NCBI GenBank assembly: GCA_949935685.1
Contig: CATLGN010000091.1
Span: 1 to 6,595 of the forward strand
Reading direction: 5' to 3'
From: an uncultured Lachnospiraceae bacterium
GTDB taxonomy: Bacteria; Bacillota; Clostridia; Lachnospirales; Lachnospiraceae
DNA length: 6,595 bases
Shown: positions 1 through 5,381 of the stretch, one piece after another
How the letters are laid out: each line of letters begins with the position of its first letter
How positions within the stretch are numbered: the stretch's first letter is position 1
Program-made: the position numbers and the translations under genes
Notes under the pieces: model-generated
Seen by the model: the letters and a program-made list of their open reading frames with translations, nothing else
Told to the model about the DNA's origin: nothing
The model's database searches: none

Positions 1-271
1 GCAGGCGCTGGATACTTGCAGTATCGTTACGATGCGCCGCGGGCAGCGGTATGTCATAACGGCGGATTATGGGTTTTCGGGAAAACTGCAGCATTTTTTT
101 GCGCAGCGGAAGATAACGACAGAAGAAACGGTTTATACTGATAAGGTGGAATTTCACATCTTGGCGCCGTGTCAGGTGCAGGCGGAGCTGATAAAGGAAA
201 TTACGGAACTGACCGGTGCGAAAGCCGGAATCGATGCGCGGGAAAGCGTCTGGTATGCGGACAGAGAATGA
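1..271 (+). CDS. yigZ: YigZ/IMPACT-family protein, C-terminal part (5' end outside window)
   Basis: This is the tail of a gene that begins upstream of the window. The first complete codon is at base 2 and the TGA stop is at 269-271, leaving about 89 residues. The visible part reads as the end of the IMPACT/UPF0029 domain (SIVTMRRGQRY) followed by a small alpha/beta domain like DUF1949 (residues from YVITADYGFSGKLQ through ELTGAKAGI), which closes YigZ/YvyE proteins. The family is conserved in bacteria, and its YIH1/IMPACT eukaryotic relatives act in translation control; the bacterial role is not settled. The conserved IMPACT core would lie upstream, so the assignment rests on the C-terminal domain and its order. 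mgtE follows after 50 bp on the same strand with no visible terminator, suggesting co-transcription. An internal ATG at 32 is not the start, because the frame is open to the window edge with sensible protein before it. Confidence 0.72.
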   Translation, partial: QALDTCSIVTMRRGQRYVITADYGFSGKLQHFFAQRKITTEETVYTDKVEFHILAPCQVQAELIKEITELTGAKAGIDARESVWYADRE

Positions 272-321
272 CGGATAACGGGCAAGTCCGCAGGCGGGTT
301 ACAGAAAGGCGGGTGAATGCC

Positions 322-1674
322 ATGGATGAACTGAGAGAAGTGATGGCGGAATTAAAGGAATTGCTGAAAACGAAGCAGTACACAAGGCTCAGGCAGAATC
401 TGTCCGAAATAAACGACGCGGATATTGCGGCATTTATCGAAAGCCTGGATGAGGAAGATCTGCTGAAGGTGTTTCGCATTTTGCCCAAGGCCAGCGCCGC
501 CGATGTATTTTCCTATCTGGAAGTGGAAAATCAGCAGTTCATTATCACGGCGCTTTCCGATAAAGAGGCGGCGAACATTATCGATAATCTGATGGCCGAT
601 GACGCGACGGATTTACTGGAAGAGATGCCGGCCAATATTGTGAAAAAACTGTTGGCCAATGCCAGCCCCGAGACAAGGCGGGACATCAATCATCTTCTGC
701 GTTACCCGGAAGACAGCGCCGGCAGCATTATGACAGTGGAATATGTTGATCTGAAAGAGGATATTACCGTACAGGATGCGATCGAACGGATACGGAAGGT
801 CGGCGTGGACAGTGAGACGATCAATATCTGCTATGTGCTGGACAGAAAGCGCACACTGGTAGGTACGGTGGCGCTGCGTTATCTGCTGCTCAGCCAGCCG
901 GATGCCGTGATCGGCGATATTATGCATGAGAATGTTATTTCTCTGCATACGCTGATGGATCAGGAGGAGGTTGCAAGGCAGTTTCAGAAGTACGACTTTA
1001 CGTCCATGCCCGTCACCGATAATGAGAACCGCCTTGTCGGTATCGTTACGGTAGACGATGTCGTGGATATTCTGTTGGAAGAGGCAACGGAAGATATTGA
1101 AAAAATGGCGGCGATTGTGCCTTCCGATAAACCGTATATGCGGACCGGCACTCTGGAGACATGGAAAAAAAGAATTCCCTGGCTGTTGCTGCTGATGATT
1201 TCCGCAACGTTTACAGGCAGGATTATTACGGCCTTTGAGGGTGCGCTGAGCAGCTGCGTGGTGCTTACGGCCTTTATTCCGATGCTGATGGATACGGGCG
1301 GCAATGCGGGCGGACAGGCCAGTGTCACAATTATCCGCGGCCTTTCCCTGAATGAGATTACATTTGGCGATATAGGGCGGGTGATCTGGAAAGAAAGCCG
1401 GGTGGCGCTGCTCTGCGGCGTAACGCTGGCGGCGGCGAACTTTATCAAACTGCTGTTTCTGGACAGGGTAGGCATGGCTGTCGCCGCTGTCGTCTGCCTG
1501 ACGCTGGTCGTCACGGTTTTCATTGCGAAGCTCGTAGGCTGCAGCCTGCCTATGTTTGCGAAAAAGATTGGGTTTGACCCGGCAGTTATGGCGAGCCCTT
1601 TTATCACGACAATTGTGGATGCCATATCCCTGATGGTTTATTTTCAGATTGCGGCAATGCTGCTGAATCTGTGA
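322..1674 (+). CDS. mgtE: MgtE magnesium transporter
   Basis: Mg2+ channel/transporter of the inner membrane that moves Mg2+ into the cell as a homodimer and is gated by cytosolic Mg2+. The 450-residue product has the full family order: an acidic helical MgtE_N domain (about residues 20-130), two CBS domains (first from the GSIMT motif near 134, second from GDIMHENV near 198 to about 255), a connecting helix, and five predicted membrane helices from about 286 to 449. The signature D-T-GGNAGGQ is at 324-332, and the pore aspartate in ASPFITTIVDA is D433. Length is normal for the family. ATG at 322 fits the usual N-terminus, with AGGCGGG about 8 bases upstream. An in-frame GTG at 313 is a possible alternative, and a still longer frame from 169 overlaps the preceding gene and looks non-coding. 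No Mg-sensing leader (M-box) fits in the 50-bp gap upstream, so control would be post-translational or from a promoter outside the window. Confidence 0.96.
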   Translation: MDELREVMAELKELLKTKQYTRLRQNLSEINDADIAAFIESLDEEDLLKVFRILPKASAADVFSYLEVENQQFIITALSDKEAANIIDNLMADDATDLLEEMPANIVKKLLANASPETRRDINHLLRYPEDSAGSIMTVEYVDLKEDITVQDAIERIRKVGVDSETINICYVLDRKRTLVGTVALRYLLLSQPDAVIGDIMHENVISLHTLMDQEEVARQFQKYDFTSMPVTDNENRLVGIVTVDDVVDILLEEATEDIEKMAAIVPSDKPYMRTGTLETWKKRIPWLLLLMISATFTGRIITAFEGALSSCVVLTAFIPMLMDTGGNAGGQASVTIIRGLSLNEITFGDIGRVIWKESRVALLCGVTLAAANFIKLLFLDRVGMAVAAVVCLTLVVTVFIAKLVGCSLPMFAKKIGFDPAVMASPFITTIVDAISLMVYFQIAAMLLNL

Positions 1675-1706
1675 AAGGCTGTCGGGCGTCATTATGACAG
1701 AAATAC

Positions 1707-1715
1707 AGGAGGGAG
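1707..1715 (+). promoter_or_regulatory. Ribosome binding site of xth
   Basis: AGGAGGGAG lies 11 bases before the ATG at 1727. It falls downstream of the in-frame ATG at 1694, which would otherwise add 11 residues unlike any ExoIII N-terminus, so it decides in favour of 1727. Confidence 0.75.
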
Positions 1716-1726
1716 AAAATCGGGAT

Positions 1727-2479
1727 ATGAAGCTGATTTCGTGGAATGTGAATGGCCTGCGAGCCTGTGAGGGAAAGGGATTTTCCGATTTTGTCAGGGC
1801 GCAGGAGCCGGATATTATGTGCGTACAGGAGACAAAGCTGCAGGAAGGGCAGATTGCGCTTGATCTGCCGGGCTACCATATGTTCTGGAATTATGCGGAG
1901 AAAAAAGGATATTCCGGGACGGCGCTTTTTACAAAGCAAGAGCCGCTGGCCGTATTCCGCGGCATGGGGATTGCGGAGTATGATACGGAGGGGCGGATTC
2001 TGACGGCGGAATACGAGGATTTTTATGTGATAACGGTTTACACGCCCAATTCTCAGCGGGAGTTGACCCGGCTGGCCTGGCGGCTGGCCTGGGAGGATGC
2101 GTTTCTGGCGTGGCTGAAAGGACTGGATGCGAAAAAGCCGCTGATCATCTGTGGGGATATGAATGTGGCGCATCAGGAGATTGACCTGAAAAATCCCAAG
2201 ACCAATCACAACAACGCCGGTTTTACGGATCAGGAACGGGAAAAATTCACACGCCTTCTGGACAACGGTTTTCTGGATACCTTCCGCTGTCTTTACCCGG
2301 AACGGGACGGCGCGTATTCCTGGTGGTCTTATCGGTTCCGTGCCAGAGAAAAGAACGCCGGCTGGCGTATCGATTACTTTCTCGTCTCGCAGGCATTGCA
2401 GGGCAGACTGACCGACGCGCTGATCTATGCCGAAACACAGGGCTCCGACCACTGTCCGGTCGGTCTGATACTGGACTGA
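1727..2479 (+). CDS. xth: Exodeoxyribonuclease III / AP endonuclease (ExoA/Xth family)
   Basis: Cytoplasmic DNA repair enzyme of the Mg-dependent endonuclease/exonuclease/phosphatase fold. It cleaves the backbone 5' of abasic sites and removes 3' blocking groups in base excision repair. The 250-residue protein starts with the family N-terminus MKLISWNVNGLRA (N7) and carries the metal-binding glutamate in QETKL (E35), the catalytic tyrosine in YTPNS (Y105), GDMNVAH (D144, N146), the DNA-recognition stretch NPKTNHNNAGFTDQER, the segment YSWWSYRFRAREKNAGWRIDY, and the terminal catalytic pair SDH (D241, H242). All expected active-site positions are present and the length is standard for the B. 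subtilis ExoA type. It sits 52 bp after mgtE on the same strand with no terminator between them, so it probably shares that transcript. Its 3' end converges on an unrelated minus-strand gene only 31 bp away. The symbol exoA is equally valid. Confidence 0.96.
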   Translation: MKLISWNVNGLRACEGKGFSDFVRAQEPDIMCVQETKLQEGQIALDLPGYHMFWNYAEKKGYSGTALFTKQEPLAVFRGMGIAEYDTEGRILTAEYEDFYVITVYTPNSQRELTRLAWRLAWEDAFLAWLKGLDAKKPLIICGDMNVAHQEIDLKNPKTNHNNAGFTDQEREKFTRLLDNGFLDTFRCLYPERDGAYSWWSYRFRAREKNAGWRIDYFLVSQALQGRLTDALIYAETQGSDHCPVGLILD

Positions 2480-2510
2480 TATGCGGCGTTACGGCGGAGG
2501 CAGACGGGGA

Positions 2511-3023
2511 CTATGCGCGGAGACTTCTGCAAAAGAGAAACAGCCGTATCGAAAGGTATAGAATCGGATAGACTGCCGATATATTCAGAATACGAAGATA
2601 CCTGCGCCGCAGCCCGTCGATATAGCTTTCGGCGTCAAGTTCCGGCGGTACAGTGATATAGGACTTTTCTCCCGTAAGAGACAGGACGCGCCGTTTCACA
2701 GGCTGCTTTTGTGCGATGACATCCTGCCCGACACGTTTGGAGGCGACGTTTTCCCGCCACCGATACCCGCTTGATTCCACAGTCCTGTAAAAAACCTGCC
2801 AGACAGTTTTCGTGGGATTCATTCGTTTCTGCCTGCCCGATGTATTGTTTTCTACCTGTATGGGGAGCACTTCATACGGGATAAAAGTGTAAATCCCTTT
2901 ATCGGTATAGGCGTCCGCGGAGGGAAGCGTGTGGAGCTGCCATCCGGCTATGGCGAGTGTGAGAAGGGAAGCGAATAAGAGAACGAGAAATAACAGGGAA
3001 ATGGGGTGCGGGGTCGATTTCAT
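2511..3023 (-). CDS. Hypothetical protein with two predicted membrane helices
   Basis: I do not recognise this 170-residue protein. It begins with a hydrophobic helix (about residues 8-29) that could be a membrane anchor or uncleaved signal. A soluble stretch of about 115 residues follows, and then a second hydrophobic helix (about 144-164) just before the C-terminus. The middle section is rich in Lys and Arg (for example RQKR at 64-67, KRR at 110-112, RRR at 139-141) and contains TVWQVFYRTVESSGYRWRE and a segment RRVLSLTGEKSYITVPPE that looks like beta structure. The strong basic character makes topology uncertain. That it is a real gene is supported by GGAGG (3031-3035) seven bases before the ATG and a well-formed upstream promoter. 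It is monocistronic as far as can be seen and lies between xth (convergent) and purA (divergent), neither of which hints at its role. Similar two-helix hypotheticals may exist in Lachnospiraceae, but I cannot name a family. Confidence 0.8.
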   Translation of the reverse strand: MKSTPHPISLLFLVLLFASLLTLAIAGWQLHTLPSADAYTDKGIYTFIPYEVLPIQVENNTSGRQKRMNPTKTVWQVFYRTVESSGYRWRENVASKRVGQDVIAQKQPVKRRVLSLTGEKSYITVPPELDAESYIDGLRRRYLRILNISAVYPILYLSIRLFLFCRSLRA

Positions 3024-3030
3024 AAAAAGC

Positions 3031-3035
3031 CTCCT
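3031..3035 (-). promoter_or_regulatory. Ribosome binding site of the hypothetical membrane protein
   Basis: On the minus strand this reads GGAGG inside AAAAAGGAGGC, seven bases before the ATG at 3023. It is the main evidence that this unrecognised frame is translated and that the start is correct. Confidence 0.8.
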
Positions 3036-3070
3036 TTTTCGTATGCGGTGAGAGTATCCGTGTATCTGAA

Positions 3071-3099
3071 ATTATAATAGGAAACGATCGTTATGTCTA
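3071..3099 (-). promoter_or_regulatory. Sigma-A-type promoter for the hypothetical membrane protein
   Basis: Read on the minus strand, the -35 box is TAGACA (3099-3094, five of six consensus bases), then a 17-base spacer, then a perfect TATAAT (3076-3071). Transcription would start near 3064, giving a leader of about 40 bases that contains the GGAGG site. The spacer holds a perfect 10-base palindrome, AACGATCGTT at 3083-3092, which could bind a dimeric regulator. It is divergent from the purA promoter about 50 bp away. Confidence 0.6.
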
Positions 3100-3149
3100 T
3101 GCGGCGGGCCGAATTGCTGTCATTTATTCCCAATCTCATAATTATTGGT

Positions 3150-3178
3150 TTTACATCCTGTACAGGTTTGTGTATAAT
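3150..3178 (+). promoter_or_regulatory. Sigma-A-type promoter for purA
   Basis: TTTACA (3150-3155) and a perfect TATAAT (3173-3178) are separated by exactly 17 bases, with start predicted near 3185 and a leader of about 65 bases to the purA ATG. The leader is too short for a purine riboswitch and I see no convincing PurR box. A weak CCAAT-N9-ATTGG repeat (3130-3148) lies just upstream of the -35 box. Confidence 0.7.
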
Positions 3179-3250
3179 AGACAGGGCGAATGCCGTTAAA
3201 GCAAAACGAAACAGACGATGAAGTTACAGTTTTGAGAGGAGCAGTCAAAT

Positions 3251-4537
3251 ATGGTGAAAGCAGTTGTAGGAGCAAACTGGGGCGATGAGGGCAAGGGTAA
3301 GATTACGGATATGCTTGCCAGGGAATCGGATATTATTGTCAGATTTCAGGGCGGAGCCAATGCGGGACATACGATTGTCAACAATTACGGGAAGTTTGCG
3401 CTGCATACATTACCGTCGGGCGTATTTTATGATCATACGACAAGTATTATCGGAAATGGCGTGGCGCTGAATATTCCGATTCTGATCGAAGAGATCCGGT
3501 CGGTAACGGACCGGGGTGTGCCGGCGCCGAAGATTCTCGTATCTGACAGGGCGCAGATCGTAATGCCGTATCATATTTTATTGGATCAATATGAGGAAGA
3601 ACGTCTGGGCGGAAAATCGTTCGGTTCCACCAAATCGGGGATTGCGCCTTTTTACTCGGATAAATATGCAAAAATTGGTTTTCAGGTGAACGAATTGTTT
3701 GACCGGGAAGCGCTGCGGGAAAAGGTTGCGCGCGTCTGTGAGATAAAAAATGTGTTGTTGGAACATCTGTATCATAAACCGGCTGTCGATCCGAAAGCGC
3801 TGATGGCGGAACTGGAGAAATACCGGGAAATGATCGCACCCTATGTCTGCGACGTATCGGCTTATCTGGATCAGGCGCTGCGGGACGGAAAGCAGATTTT
3901 GCTGGAGGGACAGCTTGGCACGTTAAAAGACCCGGATCACGGCATTTATCCGATGGTGACATCTTCGTCCACGCTGGCCGCCTACGGCGCCATCGGCGCG
4001 GGAATTCCGCCTTATGAAATCGGGCAGGTAATTACGGTCTGCAAGGCCTATTCTTCCGCAGTGGGAGCGGGCGCATTTGTATCCGAGATTTTTGGCGACG
4101 AAGCCGATGAACTCCGCAGAAGAGGCGGGGACGGCGGGGAATTCGGCGCTACGACGGGACGGCCGCGGCGTATGGGATGGTTTGACTGTGTGGCCTCCCG
4201 ATATGGCTGCCGTCTGCAGGGAACGACCGACGTTGCGTTTACGGTTTTGGATGTATTGGGCTATCTGGATGAGATTCCGGTATGCGTGGGATATGAGATT
4301 GACGGAACGACGACGACGGATTTCCCGGTGACGCCTGCGCTGGAAAAAGCAAAACCGGTGCTGCAGTCTCTGCCGGGCTGGAAAACAGACATCCGCGGTA
4401 TCAGACGGTACGAGGATCTTCCGGAAAACTGCCGGAAATATGTGGAATTTATCGAAGAGCAGATTGGATACCCGATCACGATGGTCAGCAACGGGCCGGG
4501 CCGCGAAGATATTATTTATCGGGAAAGCCGGTTATAA
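3251..4537 (+). CDS. purA: Adenylosuccinate synthetase, divergent clostridial type
   Basis: Catalyses IMP + L-aspartate + GTP to adenylosuccinate + GDP + Pi, the first committed step from IMP to AMP, in the cytoplasm as a homodimer. The 428-residue length is typical. The GTP/catalytic loop NWGDEGKGK (D12 to K17), GGANAGHT with the catalytic H40, GNGVAL, DHGIYPMVTSSST, KAYSSAVGAGAF, the aspartate-loop motif TTGRPRR (301-307) and the closing VSNGPGR are all present. The start at 3251 is set by AGAGGAG (3235-3241) nine bases upstream. Some IMP-binding positions differ from the E. coli enzyme: TTGRG becomes STKSG (126-130), ARR becomes AKI (140-142), and EGAQG becomes EGQLG (219-223). From memory the same changes occur in other Lachnospiraceae PurA, so this seems a subfamily trait rather than decay. 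It is transcribed alone, from its own promoter to the hairpin at 4577-4622. Confidence 0.95.
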   Translation: MVKAVVGANWGDEGKGKITDMLARESDIIVRFQGGANAGHTIVNNYGKFALHTLPSGVFYDHTTSIIGNGVALNIPILIEEIRSVTDRGVPAPKILVSDRAQIVMPYHILLDQYEEERLGGKSFGSTKSGIAPFYSDKYAKIGFQVNELFDREALREKVARVCEIKNVLLEHLYHKPAVDPKALMAELEKYREMIAPYVCDVSAYLDQALRDGKQILLEGQLGTLKDPDHGIYPMVTSSSTLAAYGAIGAGIPPYEIGQVITVCKAYSSAVGAGAFVSEIFGDEADELRRRGGDGGEFGATTGRPRRMGWFDCVASRYGCRLQGTTDVAFTVLDVLGYLDEIPVCVGYEIDGTTTTDFPVTPALEKAKPVLQSLPGWKTDIRGIRRYEDLPENCRKYVEFIEEQIGYPITMVSNGPGREDIIYRESRL

Positions 4538-4576
4538 CAGAATAGTATCAGCGAATCCGCAGATTTGTGGAAAAAG

Positions 4577-4622
4577 AAGGGGCTGTCAGTTTATAACCAC
4601 GACTTCAGCCCCTTTGTTTTTT
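4577..4622. terminator. Bidirectional intrinsic terminator between purA and ogt
   Basis: A perfect 9-bp stem, AAGGGGCTG (4577-4585) with CAGCCCCTT (4606-4614), encloses a 20-base loop. On the plus strand it is followed by TGTTTTTT; on the minus strand the stem is followed by CTTTTTC. It lies 39 bases after the purA stop and 15 bases before the ogt stop, so it can end both convergent transcripts. The large loop may fold further. Confidence 0.85.
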
Positions 4623-4636
4623 ATGCAAATCTGATC

Positions 4637-5170
4637 TTATAAGGCGGTTCCGCTTTTGGGAATAAAAAATTTTGTCATATCGGCATGTTCCAATGCGAGA
4701 AGCCGGGCCTTTCGGTCAATACCGCCCCCATAGCCGGTCAGGCTCCCATTGGCGCCGACAACTCTGTGGCATGGTATGATGAGGGAGATCGGATTATGTC
4801 CGACCGCACCGCCGACCGCCTGAGCGGACATTTTCGGTATGCCCGTCTGAGCGGCAATTTTTTTGGCGATTTCTCCATAGGTCATTGTCTGACCGAAAGG
4901 AATGGTAAGCAGAATTTCCCATACGGCTCTGCGGAAGTCTGAACCGTTTACAGAAAACGGCGGTCTGAAAGCGGGTTCTTTTCCGCTGAAATAGATGTCC
5001 AGCCATTGTATGGTCCGGACAAAGACAGGAAGATCCGGATGCTTCAAAGGTTCTGCGGATGCGCAGGGAACATATTTTTGGTCTTCAAACCATATGCCGG
5101 TCAGGTTTTCACCGTCGACTGCGAGGGTTATCATCCCGAGCGGCGATTGATAGTGAGCAATATATTGCAT
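4637..5170 (-). CDS. ogt: Methylated-DNA--protein-cysteine S-methyltransferase (Ogt/MGMT type)
   Basis: Suicide DNA repair protein that transfers alkyl groups from O6-alkylguanine (and O4-alkylthymine) in DNA to its own cysteine. The 177-residue product has the usual two parts: an N-terminal RNase H-like domain (MQYIAHYQSPLGMITLAV to about residue 72) and the DNA-binding domain with FRRAVWEILLTIPFG, a helix-turn-helix TYGEIAKKIA...AQAVGGAVGHNP (97-127), the acceptor motif PCHRV with C134, and GSLTGYGGGIDRKARLL. All catalytic elements are intact. The start at 5170 is chosen because AGAGG lies nine bases upstream and the protein begins like its relatives; the frame is open for 26 more codons upstream but encodes a basic, low-complexity sequence. 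No Ada-type regulatory domain is fused. It is monocistronic, divergent from bioY and convergent with purA. The ninth-residue SPLG and the short length point to Ogt rather than Ada. Confidence 0.95.
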   Translation of the reverse strand: MQYIAHYQSPLGMITLAVDGENLTGIWFEDQKYVPCASAEPLKHPDLPVFVRTIQWLDIYFSGKEPAFRPPFSVNGSDFRRAVWEILLTIPFGQTMTYGEIAKKIAAQTGIPKMSAQAVGGAVGHNPISLIIPCHRVVGANGSLTGYGGGIDRKARLLALEHADMTKFFIPKSGTAL

Positions 5171-5179
5171 TTTGGTTTT

Positions 5180-5184
5180 CCTCT
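5180..5184 (-). promoter_or_regulatory. Ribosome binding site of ogt
   Basis: AGAGG on the minus strand, inside CAGAGGAAAACC, nine bases before the ATG at 5170. It supports the short start over the in-frame ATG at 5248, which would also lie upstream of the predicted transcription start. Confidence 0.7.
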
Positions 5185-5218
5185 GGTTTTGCGTTTTCTT
5201 TTGTCTGAAACTATATTG

Positions 5219-5248
5219 ATTATAGCAAAGACGGCGGAAAAATGCCAT
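5219..5248 (-). promoter_or_regulatory. Probable ogt promoter
   Basis: On the minus strand a perfect TATAAT occupies 5224-5219. An 18-base spacer separates it from ATGGCA (5248-5243), which matches the -35 consensus at four of six positions. The predicted start near 5212 leaves a leader of about 40 bases before the ATG at 5170. The -10 box is convincing, the -35 box only moderate. Confidence 0.5.
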
Positions 5249-5264
5249 CTGCTTTATTTCCTAA

Positions 5265-5296
5265 ATGTAAACTAATTATGCGTATATGGTTGACAT
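5265..5296. promoter_or_regulatory. Candidate second BirA-type operator (degenerate)
   Basis: ATGTAAAC (5265-5272) and GTTGACAT (5289-5296) are inverted repeats with seven of eight positions complementary and a 16-base gap, exactly the geometry of the stronger site beginning four bases downstream. The right arm contains the bioY -35 box TTGACA, so part of the match may be due to the promoter itself. If bound, it would block RNA polymerase contact with the -35 box. Confidence 0.4.
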
Positions 5297-5318
5297 TAAT
5301 TTGTAAACCATGTAAAAT
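5290..5318 (+). promoter_or_regulatory. Sigma-A-type promoter of the bioY-bioD operon
   Basis: A perfect TTGACA (5290-5295), a 17-base spacer and TAAAAT (5313-5318) place the start near 5325, about 55 bases ahead of the bioY ATG. The -10 box lies in the centre of the BirA-type inverted repeat at 5301-5332, so repressor binding would occlude the promoter. Confidence 0.8.
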
Positions 5319-5332
5319 AAACTTGTTTACAA
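5301..5332. promoter_or_regulatory. BirA operator (biotin repressor binding site)
   Basis: Perfect 8-base inverted repeat TTGTAAAC (5301-5308) and GTTTACAA (5325-5332) separated by 16 bases. This matches the known BirA recognition pattern TTGTTAACC-N14/15-GGTTAACAA closely: the left nine bases, TTGTAAACC, differ at one position. It overlaps the -10 box and start of the bioY promoter. Inference: a biotin protein ligase with an N-terminal DNA-binding domain, loaded with biotinyl-AMP, represses bioY-bioD when biotin is plentiful. Confidence 0.85.
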
Positions 5333-5370
5333 TAAAAATGTCGTCTGTTTCGGCCGGACAGCCGACAGTC

Positions 5371-5375
5371 AGGAG
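5371..5375 (+). promoter_or_regulatory. Ribosome binding site of bioY
   Basis: AGGAG at 5371-5375 is directly adjacent to an ATG at 5376, which leaves no usable spacing, but lies six bases before the ATG at 5382. This decides for 5382 as the start. Confidence 0.75.
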
Positions 5376-5381
5376 ATGAGG

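Noticed and set aside
169..321. Longer N-terminus for MgtE beginning at 169
   Set aside because: It overlaps the YigZ-like gene by about 100 bases and encodes an Arg/Gly/Cys-rich stretch unlike MgtE proteins; the ATG at 322 gives a normal 450-residue protein.
613..1692. A 359-residue open frame on the minus strand across mgtE, and another (1604-2452) across xth
   Set aside because: Both lie fully antisense to clear, conserved genes, encode proteins rich in Arg, His, Gln and Pro with no family features, and lack ribosome binding sites. They reflect codon bias of the real genes.
2445..2463. CCGACC-N7-GGTCGG hairpin at the end of xth as a terminator
   Set aside because: Only 6 bp of stem, no T-run after it, and it lies in codons for the conserved catalytic SDHCPVGL motif, which explains the sequence.
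3130..3148. CCAAT-N9-ATTGG inverted repeat upstream of the purA -35 box as an operator
   Set aside because: Arms are only 5 bases and the interior does not pair; such repeats are common by chance in AT-rich intergenic DNA.
3100..3250. PurR box or purine riboswitch in front of purA
   Set aside because: CCGAA occurs at about 3108 but not in the flanking context of the Bacillus PurBox, and the leader of about 65 bases lacks the purine aptamer core and an expression platform.
5171..5248. 26-codon N-terminal extension of Ogt
   Set aside because: The extension is basic and low complexity, has no family similarity, and lies upstream of the predicted -10 box; the AGAGG site points to the ATG at 5170.
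5345..5364. Hairpin in the bioY leader (CTGTTTCGGCCGGACAG) as an attenuator
   Set aside because: Four Watson-Crick pairs plus two G-U pairs, no T-run and no alternative structure; too weak to claim regulation.
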